Source: Clostridiales bacterium (lineage in GTDB: Bacteria; Bacillota; Clostridia; Oscillospirales; Oscillospiraceae). From it: a stretch of DNA of 13,670 nt. Location of the stretch: the NCBI GenBank assembly GCA_019418625.1, contig DYBL01000064.1:1-13670 (forward strand), in the 5' to 3' direction. The translations under genes and the position numbers were made by a program. Positions 7,298 to 12,622 of this stretch are shown here, in pieces (positions within the stretch are counted from its first letter, which is position 1; each line of letters opens with the position of its first letter). The notes under the pieces are model-generated. The model made no database searches. It was not told the origin of the DNA and worked only from the letters and a program-made list of their open reading frames with translations.

Positions 7298-8377
7298 TTG
7301 AAAAAGACACTTGCCTTGGCCCTTGCCATGATGATGGTGGCCGCCATGACCCTGACCGGCTGCGGCAGCAGCGAAGAGGAGCGGGTCGTCAACGTGTGCA
7401 GCTGGGGTGAATACATCGATGAGAATTTGATTTATCAATTCGAGGAGGAAACCGGCATCAAGGTCAACTACCAGACGGCTGAGAGCAACGAGGCCCTCTA
7501 TTCCCTGCTCAAGACCGGCGCCGGCGACTATGACGTCATCGTCCCCTCCGACTATATGATCGCCCGGCTCATTGCCGAGGACATGCTGGCGGAGCTCAAC
7601 TATGACAATATCCCCAACTATGAGAAGATCGACGACCGCTACAAGGGCCTGAGCTTTGACCCGGAGAACAAGTACACCGTTCCTTATACCTGGGGCACCC
7701 TGGGCATCATCTACAACACCACCATGGTGGATGAGCCCATCACCAGCTGGGACGCCATGTTCGATGAGAAGTACGCGGGCAATGTGCTCATGATCCGCAA
7801 CTCCCGCGACGCTCTGGCCGCCGCGCTGCTGGACCTGGGCTACGACCTGAACACCACCGACGAAGCCCAGATCCGTGAGGCCTATGAGCTGCTGGCCGAT
7901 GCCAAGAGCAAGGGCGTGTATCAGGCCTTCGTCATGGACGAGGTGTTCCAGAAGATGGAGGGCGGCAACGCTGCCATCGCCATGTACTACGCCGGCGACT
8001 ACCTGACCATGCTGGAGAACAACCCCGACCTTGCCTATGTGGTGCCTGAGGAGGGCTCCAACTGGTTCGTGGACGCCATGTGTGTTTTGAAGAACGCCCA
8101 GCACAAGGAGGAGGCCGAGGCCTGGATCAACTTCATTGCCTCTACCGAGTCCAACCTGGCCAATATGGACTACATCTGGTACGCCTCTCCCAACGCCGAG
8201 GCACTGGAGTCCTATCCCGCCTACTACGAGGAGACCTACGGCGAGCCTCTGGACATGGGCCTCTACGAGATCATGGCCGCCCCCAGCGAGGTGCTGGACC
8301 GCTGCACTCTGTATGAGAACCTGCCCTCTGAGACGCTGACGCTGTACAACGATCTCTGGACGGAGCTGGGTATCTGA
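7298..8377 (+). CDS. potD: Spermidine/putrescine-binding lipoprotein PotD
   Basis: PotD is the substrate-binding protein that captures polyamines outside the membrane and delivers them to PotBC. The 359-residue protein has a lipoprotein signal peptide: MKKTLALALAMMM, then lipobox LTGC with C22 as the lipid anchor, as in Gram-positive binding proteins. The mature part begins VVNVCSWGEYIDENLIYQFE and carries the PotD/PotF-type segments DVIVPSDYMIARL and PYTWGTLGIIYN. The start is TTG at 7298, with GGAGG at 7284-7288 about 9 bases away. The only nearby ATG (7290) opens a three-codon frame (Met-Ile-Asn-stop) that ends on top of the TTG. It is the last gene of the operon and is followed by a terminator. 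Confidence 0.95.
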   Translation: MKKTLALALAMMMVAAMTLTGCGSSEEERVVNVCSWGEYIDENLIYQFEEETGIKVNYQTAESNEALYSLLKTGAGDYDVIVPSDYMIARLIAEDMLAELNYDNIPNYEKIDDRYKGLSFDPENKYTVPYTWGTLGIIYNTTMVDEPITSWDAMFDEKYAGNVLMIRNSRDALAAALLDLGYDLNTTDEAQIREAYELLADAKSKGVYQAFVMDEVFQKMEGGNAAIAMYYAGDYLTMLENNPDLAYVVPEEGSNWFVDAMCVLKNAQHKEEAEAWINFIASTESNLANMDYIWYASPNAEALESYPAYYEETYGEPLDMGLYEIMAAPSEVLDRCTLYENLPSETLTLYNDLWTELGI

Positions 8378-8388
8378 TTTTGTTTTGG

Positions 8389-8422
8389 AAAACGGCGCTT
8401 CCGCGAAGCGCCGTTTCCTTTT
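8389..8422 (+). terminator. Intrinsic terminator after potD
   Basis: A perfect 11-bp stem (8390-8400 with 8406-8416) with a 5-base loop is followed by CCTTTT. It starts 12 bases after the potD stop. The 11-bp stem sequence (AAACGGCGCTT) is the same as the core of the hairpin at 9666-9718. Confidence 0.85.
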
Positions 8423-8448
8423 ATACTGCTGAATTTGGAGGAATCCCT

Positions 8449-8844
8449 ATGATCGTCATCGGAACAAAATGCCAGCTGCACCAGCCTGTCACCCAGGAAC
8501 TGACCGCCGCCGCCGTGGGCTCCGGCGCCCTGCCGGTGTTCGGCACCCCGTTTATGTGCGCCCTCATGGAAAACGCCGCAATGACTTGCCTGCAGTCCTT
8601 CCTGGAAGAGGGCCTGGGCAGCGTGGGCACCCGTCTGGAAGTGAGCCACGACGCCCCCACTCCCATCGGCATGGAGGTCTGGGCCGAGGCCGAGATCACA
8701 GCTGTGTCCGAAAACGGCAAAATGGTGGACTTCGCAGTCCGCGCCTGGGACGAGCGTGGCCCCATCGGCTCCGGCGTCCACACCCGCGCCATCATCAAGA
8801 ATGAAAAATTCCTGGCCAAGTGCAACGCCAAGCTGGAGGGCTGA
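8449..8844 (+). CDS. Hot-dog fold thioesterase, FlK-like
   Basis: The 131-residue protein resembles the fluoroacetyl-CoA thioesterase (FlK) branch of hot-dog thioesterases. The FlK catalytic residues Thr42, Glu50 and His76 have counterparts here at T33 (FGTPF), E41 (LMENAAM) and H67 (VSHDAPTP), with identical spacing of 8 and 26 residues. Many FlK-like proteins in anaerobes act on unknown acyl-CoA substrates, so fluoroacetate should not be assumed. The ATG at 8449 has GGAGG (8437-8441) 7 bases upstream; a 23-codon extension would run through the potD terminator. A TATACT (8422-8427) could be a -10, but no good -35 is visible, so expression may depend on read-through. It converges on spoIIR across a shared terminator. 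Confidence 0.85.
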   Translation: MIVIGTKCQLHQPVTQELTAAAVGSGALPVFGTPFMCALMENAAMTCLQSFLEEGLGSVGTRLEVSHDAPTPIGMEVWAEAEITAVSENGKMVDFAVRAWDERGPIGSGVHTRAIIKNEKFLAKCNAKLEG

Positions 8845-8855
8845 GCCCCCGCAGC

Positions 8856-8890
8856 AAAAGAGCCCGTCCCATATTGGGACGGGCTCTTTT
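8856..8890. terminator. Bidirectional terminator between the thioesterase gene and spoIIR
   Basis: A perfect 15-bp inverted repeat (8856-8870 with 8876-8890, loop of 5) has A4 and T4 ends, so each strand reads a GC-rich stem followed by U4. It follows the thioesterase stop by 11 bases on the plus strand. On the minus strand the spoIIR stop codon (8889-8891) overlaps its first arm. Confidence 0.92.
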
Positions 8891-9518
8891 ATTTATCCCA
8901 GAGACTCCCCAGCTGTTCCCACAGTTCCACGGCTTTGAATTTCAGCTTATAGGCGCCGCTCTCCTCTGTGATCAGCTGCACCTGCTCTGCGCTGAGTCCG
9001 GCAGCCTGGGCAGCCTCCGGCACATCCTCCGCGGCGGCGGTGCACAAAGGCGGGAACACCACGCACCACCAGTTCTGGCCTTTGGCCTCGCCGATCAGTA
9101 CCCGCAGGGCAAGGTACTCTCCCGCCGGAAGCGAAAAACCGTCGTACTCTTTGGTGGGAAAGGTCGTCTCTTCCAGCCGAACCTCCACATCATAGTGATA
9201 TCCCTCAGCAGCAATGACCGCAGCAGCCGTCTCTTTCAGCTCCGGCAGCGCCCGGGCCAGCACGGCCTCTGCCTCCGCCCGGTCCGCCGTGCCGGTGAGC
9301 AGCTGTTCCGCCTGGGAGAGCACCTGGTCCCGCACTTGAAGCTTGAGCGCCTGGTCCTCCTCGGAATCAGAATTGGCCAGCACATGCAGCCGCACCACCC
9401 GGTCCGCCAGCCCCGCCTGGGCTCCCATGCTGACGACGCCTGTCAGCAGCAGCGCCGACAGCAGCGCCAAAAATACCAGCGGCAGTTTGGATTTTGCCGC
9501 AGAAGCCATGGTTTTCAT
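8889..9518 (-). CDS. spoIIR: Stage II sporulation protein R
   Basis: SpoIIR is made in the forespore under sigma-F and secreted into the intermembrane space. There it triggers SpoIIGA to process pro-sigma-E in the mother cell. The 209-residue product has an N-terminal membrane/signal segment (about 12-34) and the family motif RLHVLANSDS at 43-52, followed by LKLQVRD. The conserved GQNWWCVVFPPLC segment is at 147-159. The ATG at 9518 has a GAGGGA ribosome binding site about 5 bases upstream. It is monocistronic, with a terminator on each side. It supports an endospore-forming host. A candidate sigma-F promoter lies at 9560-9588. Confidence 0.96.
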   Translation of the reverse strand: MKTMASAAKSKLPLVFLALLSALLLTGVVSMGAQAGLADRVVRLHVLANSDSEEDQALKLQVRDQVLSQAEQLLTGTADRAEAEAVLARALPELKETAAAVIAAEGYHYDVEVRLEETTFPTKEYDGFSLPAGEYLALRVLIGEAKGQNWWCVVFPPLCTAAAEDVPEAAQAAGLSAEQVQLITEESGAYKLKFKAVELWEQLGSLWDK

Positions 9519-9559
9519 TTGTGTCCCTCACTTTCGCTTTCTTTGCCTCTCTTACCGAA

Positions 9560-9588
9560 AGCATGGACACCCGTTTTCCTTTTTATAC
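9560..9588 (-). promoter_or_regulatory. Candidate sigma-F-type promoter of spoIIR
   Basis: On the minus strand GTATA (9584-9588) matches the sigma-F/G -35. Fifteen bases on, GTCCATGCT (9560-9568) matches about three of the five fixed bases of the GGnnAnAnT-type -10. Position relative to the gene (leader of about 35 bases) is right, and the gene is a known sigma-F target in Bacillus. The -10 match is weak. Confidence 0.4.
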
Positions 9589-9665
9589 CTTTTGATTCAA
9601 AAAAATCAATGGAGCTTTTGTTGCTTTGCAAACAAGTTGCAAAAATTTTTCATATAATCTGCGAA

Positions 9666-9718
9666 AAAGAAACGGCGCTTAAAAGAGTTTTAAGTAACCT
9701 TTTAAGCGCCGTTTCTTT
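9666..9718 (-). terminator. Terminator after the XRE gene (long perfect hairpin)
   Basis: A perfect 20-bp inverted repeat (9666-9685 with 9699-9718) with a 13-base loop is followed on the minus strand by further U residues. The XRE stop codon (9718-9720) overlaps its start. An inner 7+3+7 palindrome (9678-9684 with 9688-9694) could form a competing shorter hairpin. The repeat separates the phage-derived block from spoIIR. Confidence 0.88.
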
Positions 9719-9999
9719 TACTCGGATTTAAGGTTGTTTTTCTTGCGGTTTCCGTGCTCCTCCAGAATCAACTCTTTACCAGTCCTGCGCTGCTGATTTG
9801 GTATGTATTCCAGCAATTCAGAAATACTGCAATCTAAGACTTCACAAATCCTATCCAACTGATCAAAAGACACCCGTTCTGCCATCTCGTTATATAGGTC
9901 ACCAATGGTGGAAGGGCGAATGCCGGTCAGCCTGGCAAGTTTTGCACGTGTCCATCTGCGTTCTCCGAGGATTCGTGATAAGTGATTCTTTATCATCAT
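9718..9999 (-). CDS. XRE/Cro-type helix-turn-helix regulator
   Basis: The 93-residue product is a single-domain DNA-binding protein of the XRE (Cro/CI-like) type. The helix-turn-helix is at about residues 14-45 (WTRAKLARLTGIRPSTIGDLYN), followed by the usual DQLDRICEVLDCSISELLEYIP. The basic C-terminus has no dimerisation or peptidase domain, so it is Cro-like rather than a full CI repressor. The ATG at 9999 (or the next codon, also ATG, at 9996) follows AAAGGGG. The upstream gap to the methyltransferase stop (about 94 bases) holds operator-like repeats at 10045-10085, which may be its own control sites. An extended -10 (TGCTAATAT) lies at about 10017-10025 on the minus strand, without a clear -35. 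Confidence 0.88.
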   Translation of the reverse strand: MMIKNHLSRILGERRWTRAKLARLTGIRPSTIGDLYNEMAERVSFDQLDRICEVLDCSISELLEYIPNQQRRTGKELILEEHGNRKKNNLKSE

Positions 10000-10044
10000 A
10001 ATGCCCCTTTAGGGATATATTAGCAAAAGCAGTGGGCATTTGTG

Positions 10045-10085
10045 TTCTGTTTGTGACAGAATAACTCGGAGCGTGACGGAATAAC
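10045..10085. promoter_or_regulatory. Operator-like repeats upstream of the XRE gene
   Basis: Two 13-base direct repeats, GTGACAGAATAAC (10053-10065) and GTGACGGAATAAC (10073-10085), differ at one base and are spaced exactly 20 bases apart, about two helical turns. The first overlaps a 6+5+6 inverted repeat, TTCTGT and ACAGAA (10045-10050 and 10056-10061). The spacing and location suit a phage-type repressor; which protein binds is inference. Confidence 0.5.
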
Positions 10086-10093
10086 GAAGTCTG

Positions 10094-10852
10094 TTAGAAA
10101 TTGCGGATAATCAGCTCTGCATACGGAGTCTGGTTGTTTCCTTTCCCAGATAGAGTCGTGGTGCGTGTGATGCCCTCAATACGGTAATCTGCATACAGCT
10201 CTCGAATCAAAGGATGGTCATTGTAGGAGAGAATAAAACGGCCTTTTACTTGGCTTAAAACCTCTCTTAAACGGTGGTGATCCTGGGCGCTGAAAGGGCT
10301 GTCATAATACTTCTCGGTATTCACATAGGGCGGGTCGAGGTAGAACAGAGCCGTTGGCCTGTCGTAGACCTTGATAAGGTCAGCGAAGTCCTTGTTCTCG
10401 ATGTTCACTCCCCGGAGCCGTTCCCGCACCTTCTCCAGATACTCCACGGCGTTGTCGACCTGCTTGGAGCTGGTGGCGTAGGTGCGGTTGTCACAGCCGA
10501 AGCTGATCTTGACCGTATAGAAGAAGCGGGCTGCCCGCTGAATGTCCGTCAGGCCGCGTCCCTGTCCCTGCGCGAGGCAATCAAAGAACTGCTCCCGTGA
10601 GGTAAGCATCCACTCCATCTCGCGCTGCAGTTCCCCGCAATGGTACTTCACACAGCGGAAGAGGTTCACCAAGTTGCTGTTGATGTCGTTGTAGACCTCC
10701 AGCTGGTTTGCTTTCTTCTCCTTGGCGAAAAGTACCCAAGCCGCGCCGCCGAATACCTCTATATAGCGCCCTACCTCATCGGTGGGGAACCGCTCTAAAA
10801 TGGCCTTGCAGAGCATACGCTTGCCGCCGATCCAGCCGATGAAACTTTCCAT
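10094..10852 (-). CDS. DNA adenine methyltransferase, D12 class (Dam-like), phage type
   Basis: The product should transfer a methyl group from S-adenosylmethionine to N6 of adenine in a specific DNA site; the site is not predictable from sequence. The 252-residue protein begins MESFIGWIGGK, the N-terminal SAM-binding segment in the form common in phage enzymes. FGGAAW follows at 34-39 and the catalytic DPPY at 173-176, the order of the alpha/D12 class. ATG 10852 is chosen because AAAAGG lies 9 bases upstream and the protein then begins like its family. In-frame ATG 10861 and TTG 10870 would add 3 or 6 residues. No restriction endonuclease is adjacent, so it is a solitary enzyme here, as is usual in prophages, possibly for protection or regulation. 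Confidence 0.93.
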   Translation of the reverse strand: MESFIGWIGGKRMLCKAILERFPTDEVGRYIEVFGGAAWVLFAKEKKANQLEVYNDINSNLVNLFRCVKYHCGELQREMEWMLTSREQFFDCLAQGQGRGLTDIQRAARFFYTVKISFGCDNRTYATSSKQVDNAVEYLEKVRERLRGVNIENKDFADLIKVYDRPTALFYLDPPYVNTEKYYDSPFSAQDHHRLREVLSQVKGRFILSYNDHPLIRELYADYRIEGITRTTTLSGKGNNQTPYAELIIRNF

Positions 10853-10906
10853 AGCATTCATCCTTTTCAAGTATTAAAGGGGCACAATCCTCGGATGAGC
10901 TATGGA

Positions 10907-10952
10907 ACAGCCCTGCAGCTTGGGGCTGCAGGGCTTTAGATTGCAGGGCTGT
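10907..10952 (-). promoter_or_regulatory. Mutually exclusive hairpins after the small membrane gene
   Basis: Segment 10907-10919 can pair in two ways. 10909-10919 pairs perfectly with 10925-10935 (11 bp, 5-base loop), and 10907-10917 pairs perfectly with 10942-10952 (11 bp). The second pairing encloses the stop codon of the small membrane protein (10936-10938). No U tract follows on the minus strand, so it is not a standard terminator. It lies in the leader of the methyltransferase gene. Confidence 0.55.
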
Positions 10953-11280
10953 CTGTGCTGCCTATGGGTTCGGTTTCCTGGAAGCCGTTTGCTTTGGCTT
11001 TTTCAAATGTGATTCCACCTTCGGTGTGATCTGATTTCGCCATATTGAGATAGAAACTGCATACCACACCGTGGGCTGTCCAGGGAAGCCCCACCATGGC
11101 GGAGATCCATGGCAAAGAGCCGGTGTAGCCGACGCGGATACAGTAGGCGGCCAGTAAAAGGCCACCTACTGTTACTACCCACAATAGTGGGCGAATGTCG
11201 GCAATCATCCACTTGGAGAATTGGGAGAGGTCTGGCTTTTTCGCCGTTTTACTCCCGGCGAGGCGTTTCCCGCCGCTCAT
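10936..11280 (-). CDS. Small phage membrane protein, function unknown
   Basis: The 114-residue product has a basic N-terminus and two predicted membrane helices (about 30-50 and 56-77). A soluble C-terminal tail contains MAKSDHTEGGITFEKAKANGF. Small membrane proteins of this layout occur next to phage lysis genes, so a role in lysis (antiholin or second holin) or in the phage late programme is possible but unproven. The ATG at 11280 overlaps the lysin stop (TGATG). No good ribosome binding site lies upstream, so it is probably translated by coupling to the lysin. A GTG one codon upstream is an alternative start. Competing hairpins follow its stop. Confidence 0.8.
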   Translation of the reverse strand: MSGGKRLAGSKTAKKPDLSQFSKWMIADIRPLLWVVTVGGLLLAAYCIRVGYTGSLPWISAMVGLPWTAHGVVCSFYLNMAKSDHTEGGITFEKAKANGFQETEPIGSTDSPAI

Positions 11281-12098
11281 CACGCCAGCCCATGATCCTG
11301 GGCGAAGCGGTAGAAGAGCTGAGCGGCCTGCTCACGGGTCAGAGGGCTGGCCCACATATAGTTAGGCTGGCCATCTGCAGTGGTTCCGTTACCGGCGAAC
11401 AGGCCCACACGGATAGCCCACTCCCTGGCCTCCCGGCTCCACTCGCCGCAGTCATTATCCTGCAGCTCCTTCTGGTGCGCGGTCATAGCGACCTTGAACA
11501 TCTCATTGAACTTGTTCTGATCCATATCATCATTCTCCTCTGGTACGATGGAAAAGTCGGGGCGGCCATAACCGCCAATCTTGCTGTAGGTCAGGGCATA
11601 GCTCTTGTCTCGGACACAGCCGCCGTTCTCCACGACACCTGCTGCGGAACTGGTATTGCCCTCAATGGTGTAAACCCGGCTTCCAGCCACCTTCTCTACG
11701 ATGCCGGTATGATACATGGTCTTGCCGCCGTCATTTGTGAAGAAGATCTGGTCGCCGGGCTGTGGGCCGCTGGTGTGAAACTGGCCCTTCTGCTTGTAGT
11801 AGTTGGCGGAGCCTGAACACCCGGCTCCCACGCCTTTCTTGGCCTGACAGAGCAGCTGCAGGCCCAGCTCCAAACCAAAGGTCTGGATGAAGCACCAGTC
11901 CGTGAAAATGTCGCACCAAGAATACCCGTTCTTCTTTCCGTTGTAGACCACACCCAGGGCGTCCAGATCGCGGGCATATTTGTTCCAGTTCCCGTCCCCG
12001 GCGTTGGCCGTCTTATCATCGAGCTGGGCGTTGGTATCCTTCTCGATGTAGCCGATTTCAGCCCTGGCAGTGGCCAGCAGTCTCTCAACCGGCTTCAT
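11280..12098 (-). CDS. CHAP-domain endolysin with SLH-like C-terminal segment
   Basis: This peptidoglycan hydrolase should cut the host wall once the holin opens the membrane. The 272-residue protein has an N-terminal CHAP (NlpC/P60-like) domain. Nucleophile C62 is in GYSWCDIFTDWC, H130 in MYHTGIV, and a likely third polar residue is E146 or N148 in IEGNTS. PGDQIFF (114-120) is also typical. The region after about 195 contains DMDQNKFNEMF, then one SLH-like repeat near the end (WAIRVGLFAG to LTREQAAQLFYRFA), a probable wall-binding element. There is no signal peptide, consistent with holin-dependent release. The ATG at 12098 has GTGGAGG 9 bases upstream and overlaps the holin gene by 14 bases; a TTG at 12119 would add 7 residues without a proper site. 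Confidence 0.9.
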   Translation of the reverse strand: MKPVERLLATARAEIGYIEKDTNAQLDDKTANAGDGNWNKYARDLDALGVVYNGKKNGYSWCDIFTDWCFIQTFGLELGLQLLCQAKKGVGAGCSGSANYYKQKGQFHTSGPQPGDQIFFTNDGGKTMYHTGIVEKVAGSRVYTIEGNTSSAAGVVENGGCVRDKSYALTYSKIGGYGRPDFSIVPEENDDMDQNKFNEMFKVAMTAHQKELQDNDCGEWSREAREWAIRVGLFAGNGTTADGQPNYMWASPLTREQAAQLFYRFAQDHGLA

Positions 12099-12438
12099 GA
12101 TTAGCATCCTCCACTGCAACGCCCCCCTGTTCGATGGCGATCAGGCCATTGTTTGTCAAATCATATACGGCGGCCTCAATCAACGCATCCAGCTTTTCAG
12201 CGTCAACGGTAATGTCATGCTCCCGGAGCCAGTTCAGCACATAGGTTTTCTTCTCCTCACCCCTGCCGGAACCGGTGTAGATCTGCTCGGCAGCGGTGAC
12301 GGCGATCTTCACCCAGGCATTGATCTCAGCCTGCTGGGAGGCCGTGGTCTTACTCTTGATATAGGGGATAACAATGGCGGTAATAATAGCCGCCAGAAGC
12401 ATGAAAACAGCTTCGATGATCGTGGTAATGTCAAACAT
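12085..12438 (-). CDS. Phage holin, LLH family
   Basis: The 117-residue product matches the LLH (phage LL-H) holin layout. A single N-terminal membrane helix (about 5-30, IIEAVFMLLAAIITAIVIPYI) is followed by a charged helical domain with WVKIAVTAAEQIYTGSGRGEEKKTYV and the conserved IEAAVYDLTNNG near the end. Holins form membrane lesions that time lysis and release the endolysin. The ATG at 12438 has an excellent AAGGAGGA site (12449-12456). The gene overlaps the downstream lysin by 14 bases. An imperfect palindrome (12457-12474) touches its ribosome binding site, and a terminator hairpin lies 60 bases upstream of the ATG. Confidence 0.87.
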   Translation of the reverse strand: MFDITTIIEAVFMLLAAIITAIVIPYIKSKTTASQQAEINAWVKIAVTAAEQIYTGSGRGEEKKTYVLNWLREHDITVDAEKLDALIEAAVYDLTNNGLIAIEQGGVAVEDANHEAG

Positions 12439-12456
12439 AAGTTCAGTCCTCCTTGC

Positions 12457-12474
12457 TTAAAAATCGATTCTTAA
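12457..12474. promoter_or_regulatory. Palindrome at the holin ribosome binding site
   Basis: TTAAAAATCGATTCTTAA is an 18-base palindrome with one mismatched pair (positions 12461 and 12470), centred on ATCGAT. It ends directly beside the holin ribosome binding site. It could be an operator; no binder is known. Confidence 0.35.
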
Positions 12475-12491
12475 ACGTGGTTTGAAGGGAT

Positions 12492-12535
12492 AAAAAAGTC
12501 CTCCCAAGCAAGCTGTAAAAGCTCGCTTGGAAGGA
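12492..12535 (-). terminator. Terminator (possible attenuator) upstream of the holin gene
   Basis: On the minus strand 12521-12535 pairs with 12499-12513 to give a 15-bp stem with two G-U pairs and a 7-base loop, followed by C and U6 (12492-12497). It lies between the three-codon ORF and the holin gene, so a transcript reaching the lysis genes from upstream must pass it. Confidence 0.82.
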
Positions 12536-12538
12536 TGC

Positions 12539-12566
12539 TTACCAGGGCATAAGCCCCACCTCCTTT
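12539..12566 (-). promoter_or_regulatory. Three-codon leader ORF with strong ribosome binding site
   Basis: On the minus strand AAAGGAGGTG (12557-12566) is a near-perfect Shine-Dalgarno. The GGAGG ends 8 bases before ATG (12548-12550), which is followed by CCC, TGG and TAA (12539-12541): Met-Pro-Trp-stop. The stop lies 3 bases before the terminator stem at 12535. A ribosome on this ORF would cover the first arm of that hairpin. Whether this is a working leader peptide or the truncated start of a lost gene cannot be told from sequence. Confidence 0.45.
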
Positions 12567-12591
12567 CACACTAATTAAAATTTGGGCAAGC

Positions 12592-12622
12592 AAAAAGCAC
12601 CTGAAGCAAAAGACTCCAGGTG
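12592..12622 (-). terminator. Intrinsic terminator after the recombinase gene
   Basis: On the minus strand 12614-12622 pairs with 12598-12606 (9 bp with one G-U, 7-base loop), followed by C and U5 (12592-12596). It lies 17 bases after the recombinase stop. Confidence 0.78.

Larger units (their letters stand above)
9964..10895. repeat. Split inverted repeat flanking the methyltransferase gene
   Basis: TAAAGGGGCA occurs on the minus strand at 10002-10011 (XRE leader) and on the plus strand at 10875-10884 (methyltransferase leader). AATCCTCGGA occurs next to each in the same order: minus strand 9964-9973, plus strand 10886-10895. The blocks are 28 bases apart in the first copy and 1 base apart in the second, as if one copy had lost its middle. 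Coordinates span both copies. Confidence 0.45.

Noticed and set aside
6260..8104. Minus-strand open frame of 614 codons opposite potB-potC-potD
   Set aside because: It spans three well-supported genes in antisense and has the repetitive Gly/His/Asp composition of a shadow frame.
9519..9665. tRNA gene or small RNA as integration target beside spoIIR
   Set aside because: No cloverleaf, anticodon arm or TTC-type T-loop could be fitted; the stretch is AT-rich promoter-like DNA.
11109..11816. Plus-strand frame of 235 codons over the lysin region
   Set aside because: Antisense to the CHAP endolysin and small membrane gene; no ribosome binding site or recognisable domain.
12499..12622. CRISPR-like or recombinase-site array in the recombinase-holin gap
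   Set aside because: The inverted repeats here differ in sequence and are each followed by a U tract on the minus strand, so terminators explain them better. There are no regular spacers.
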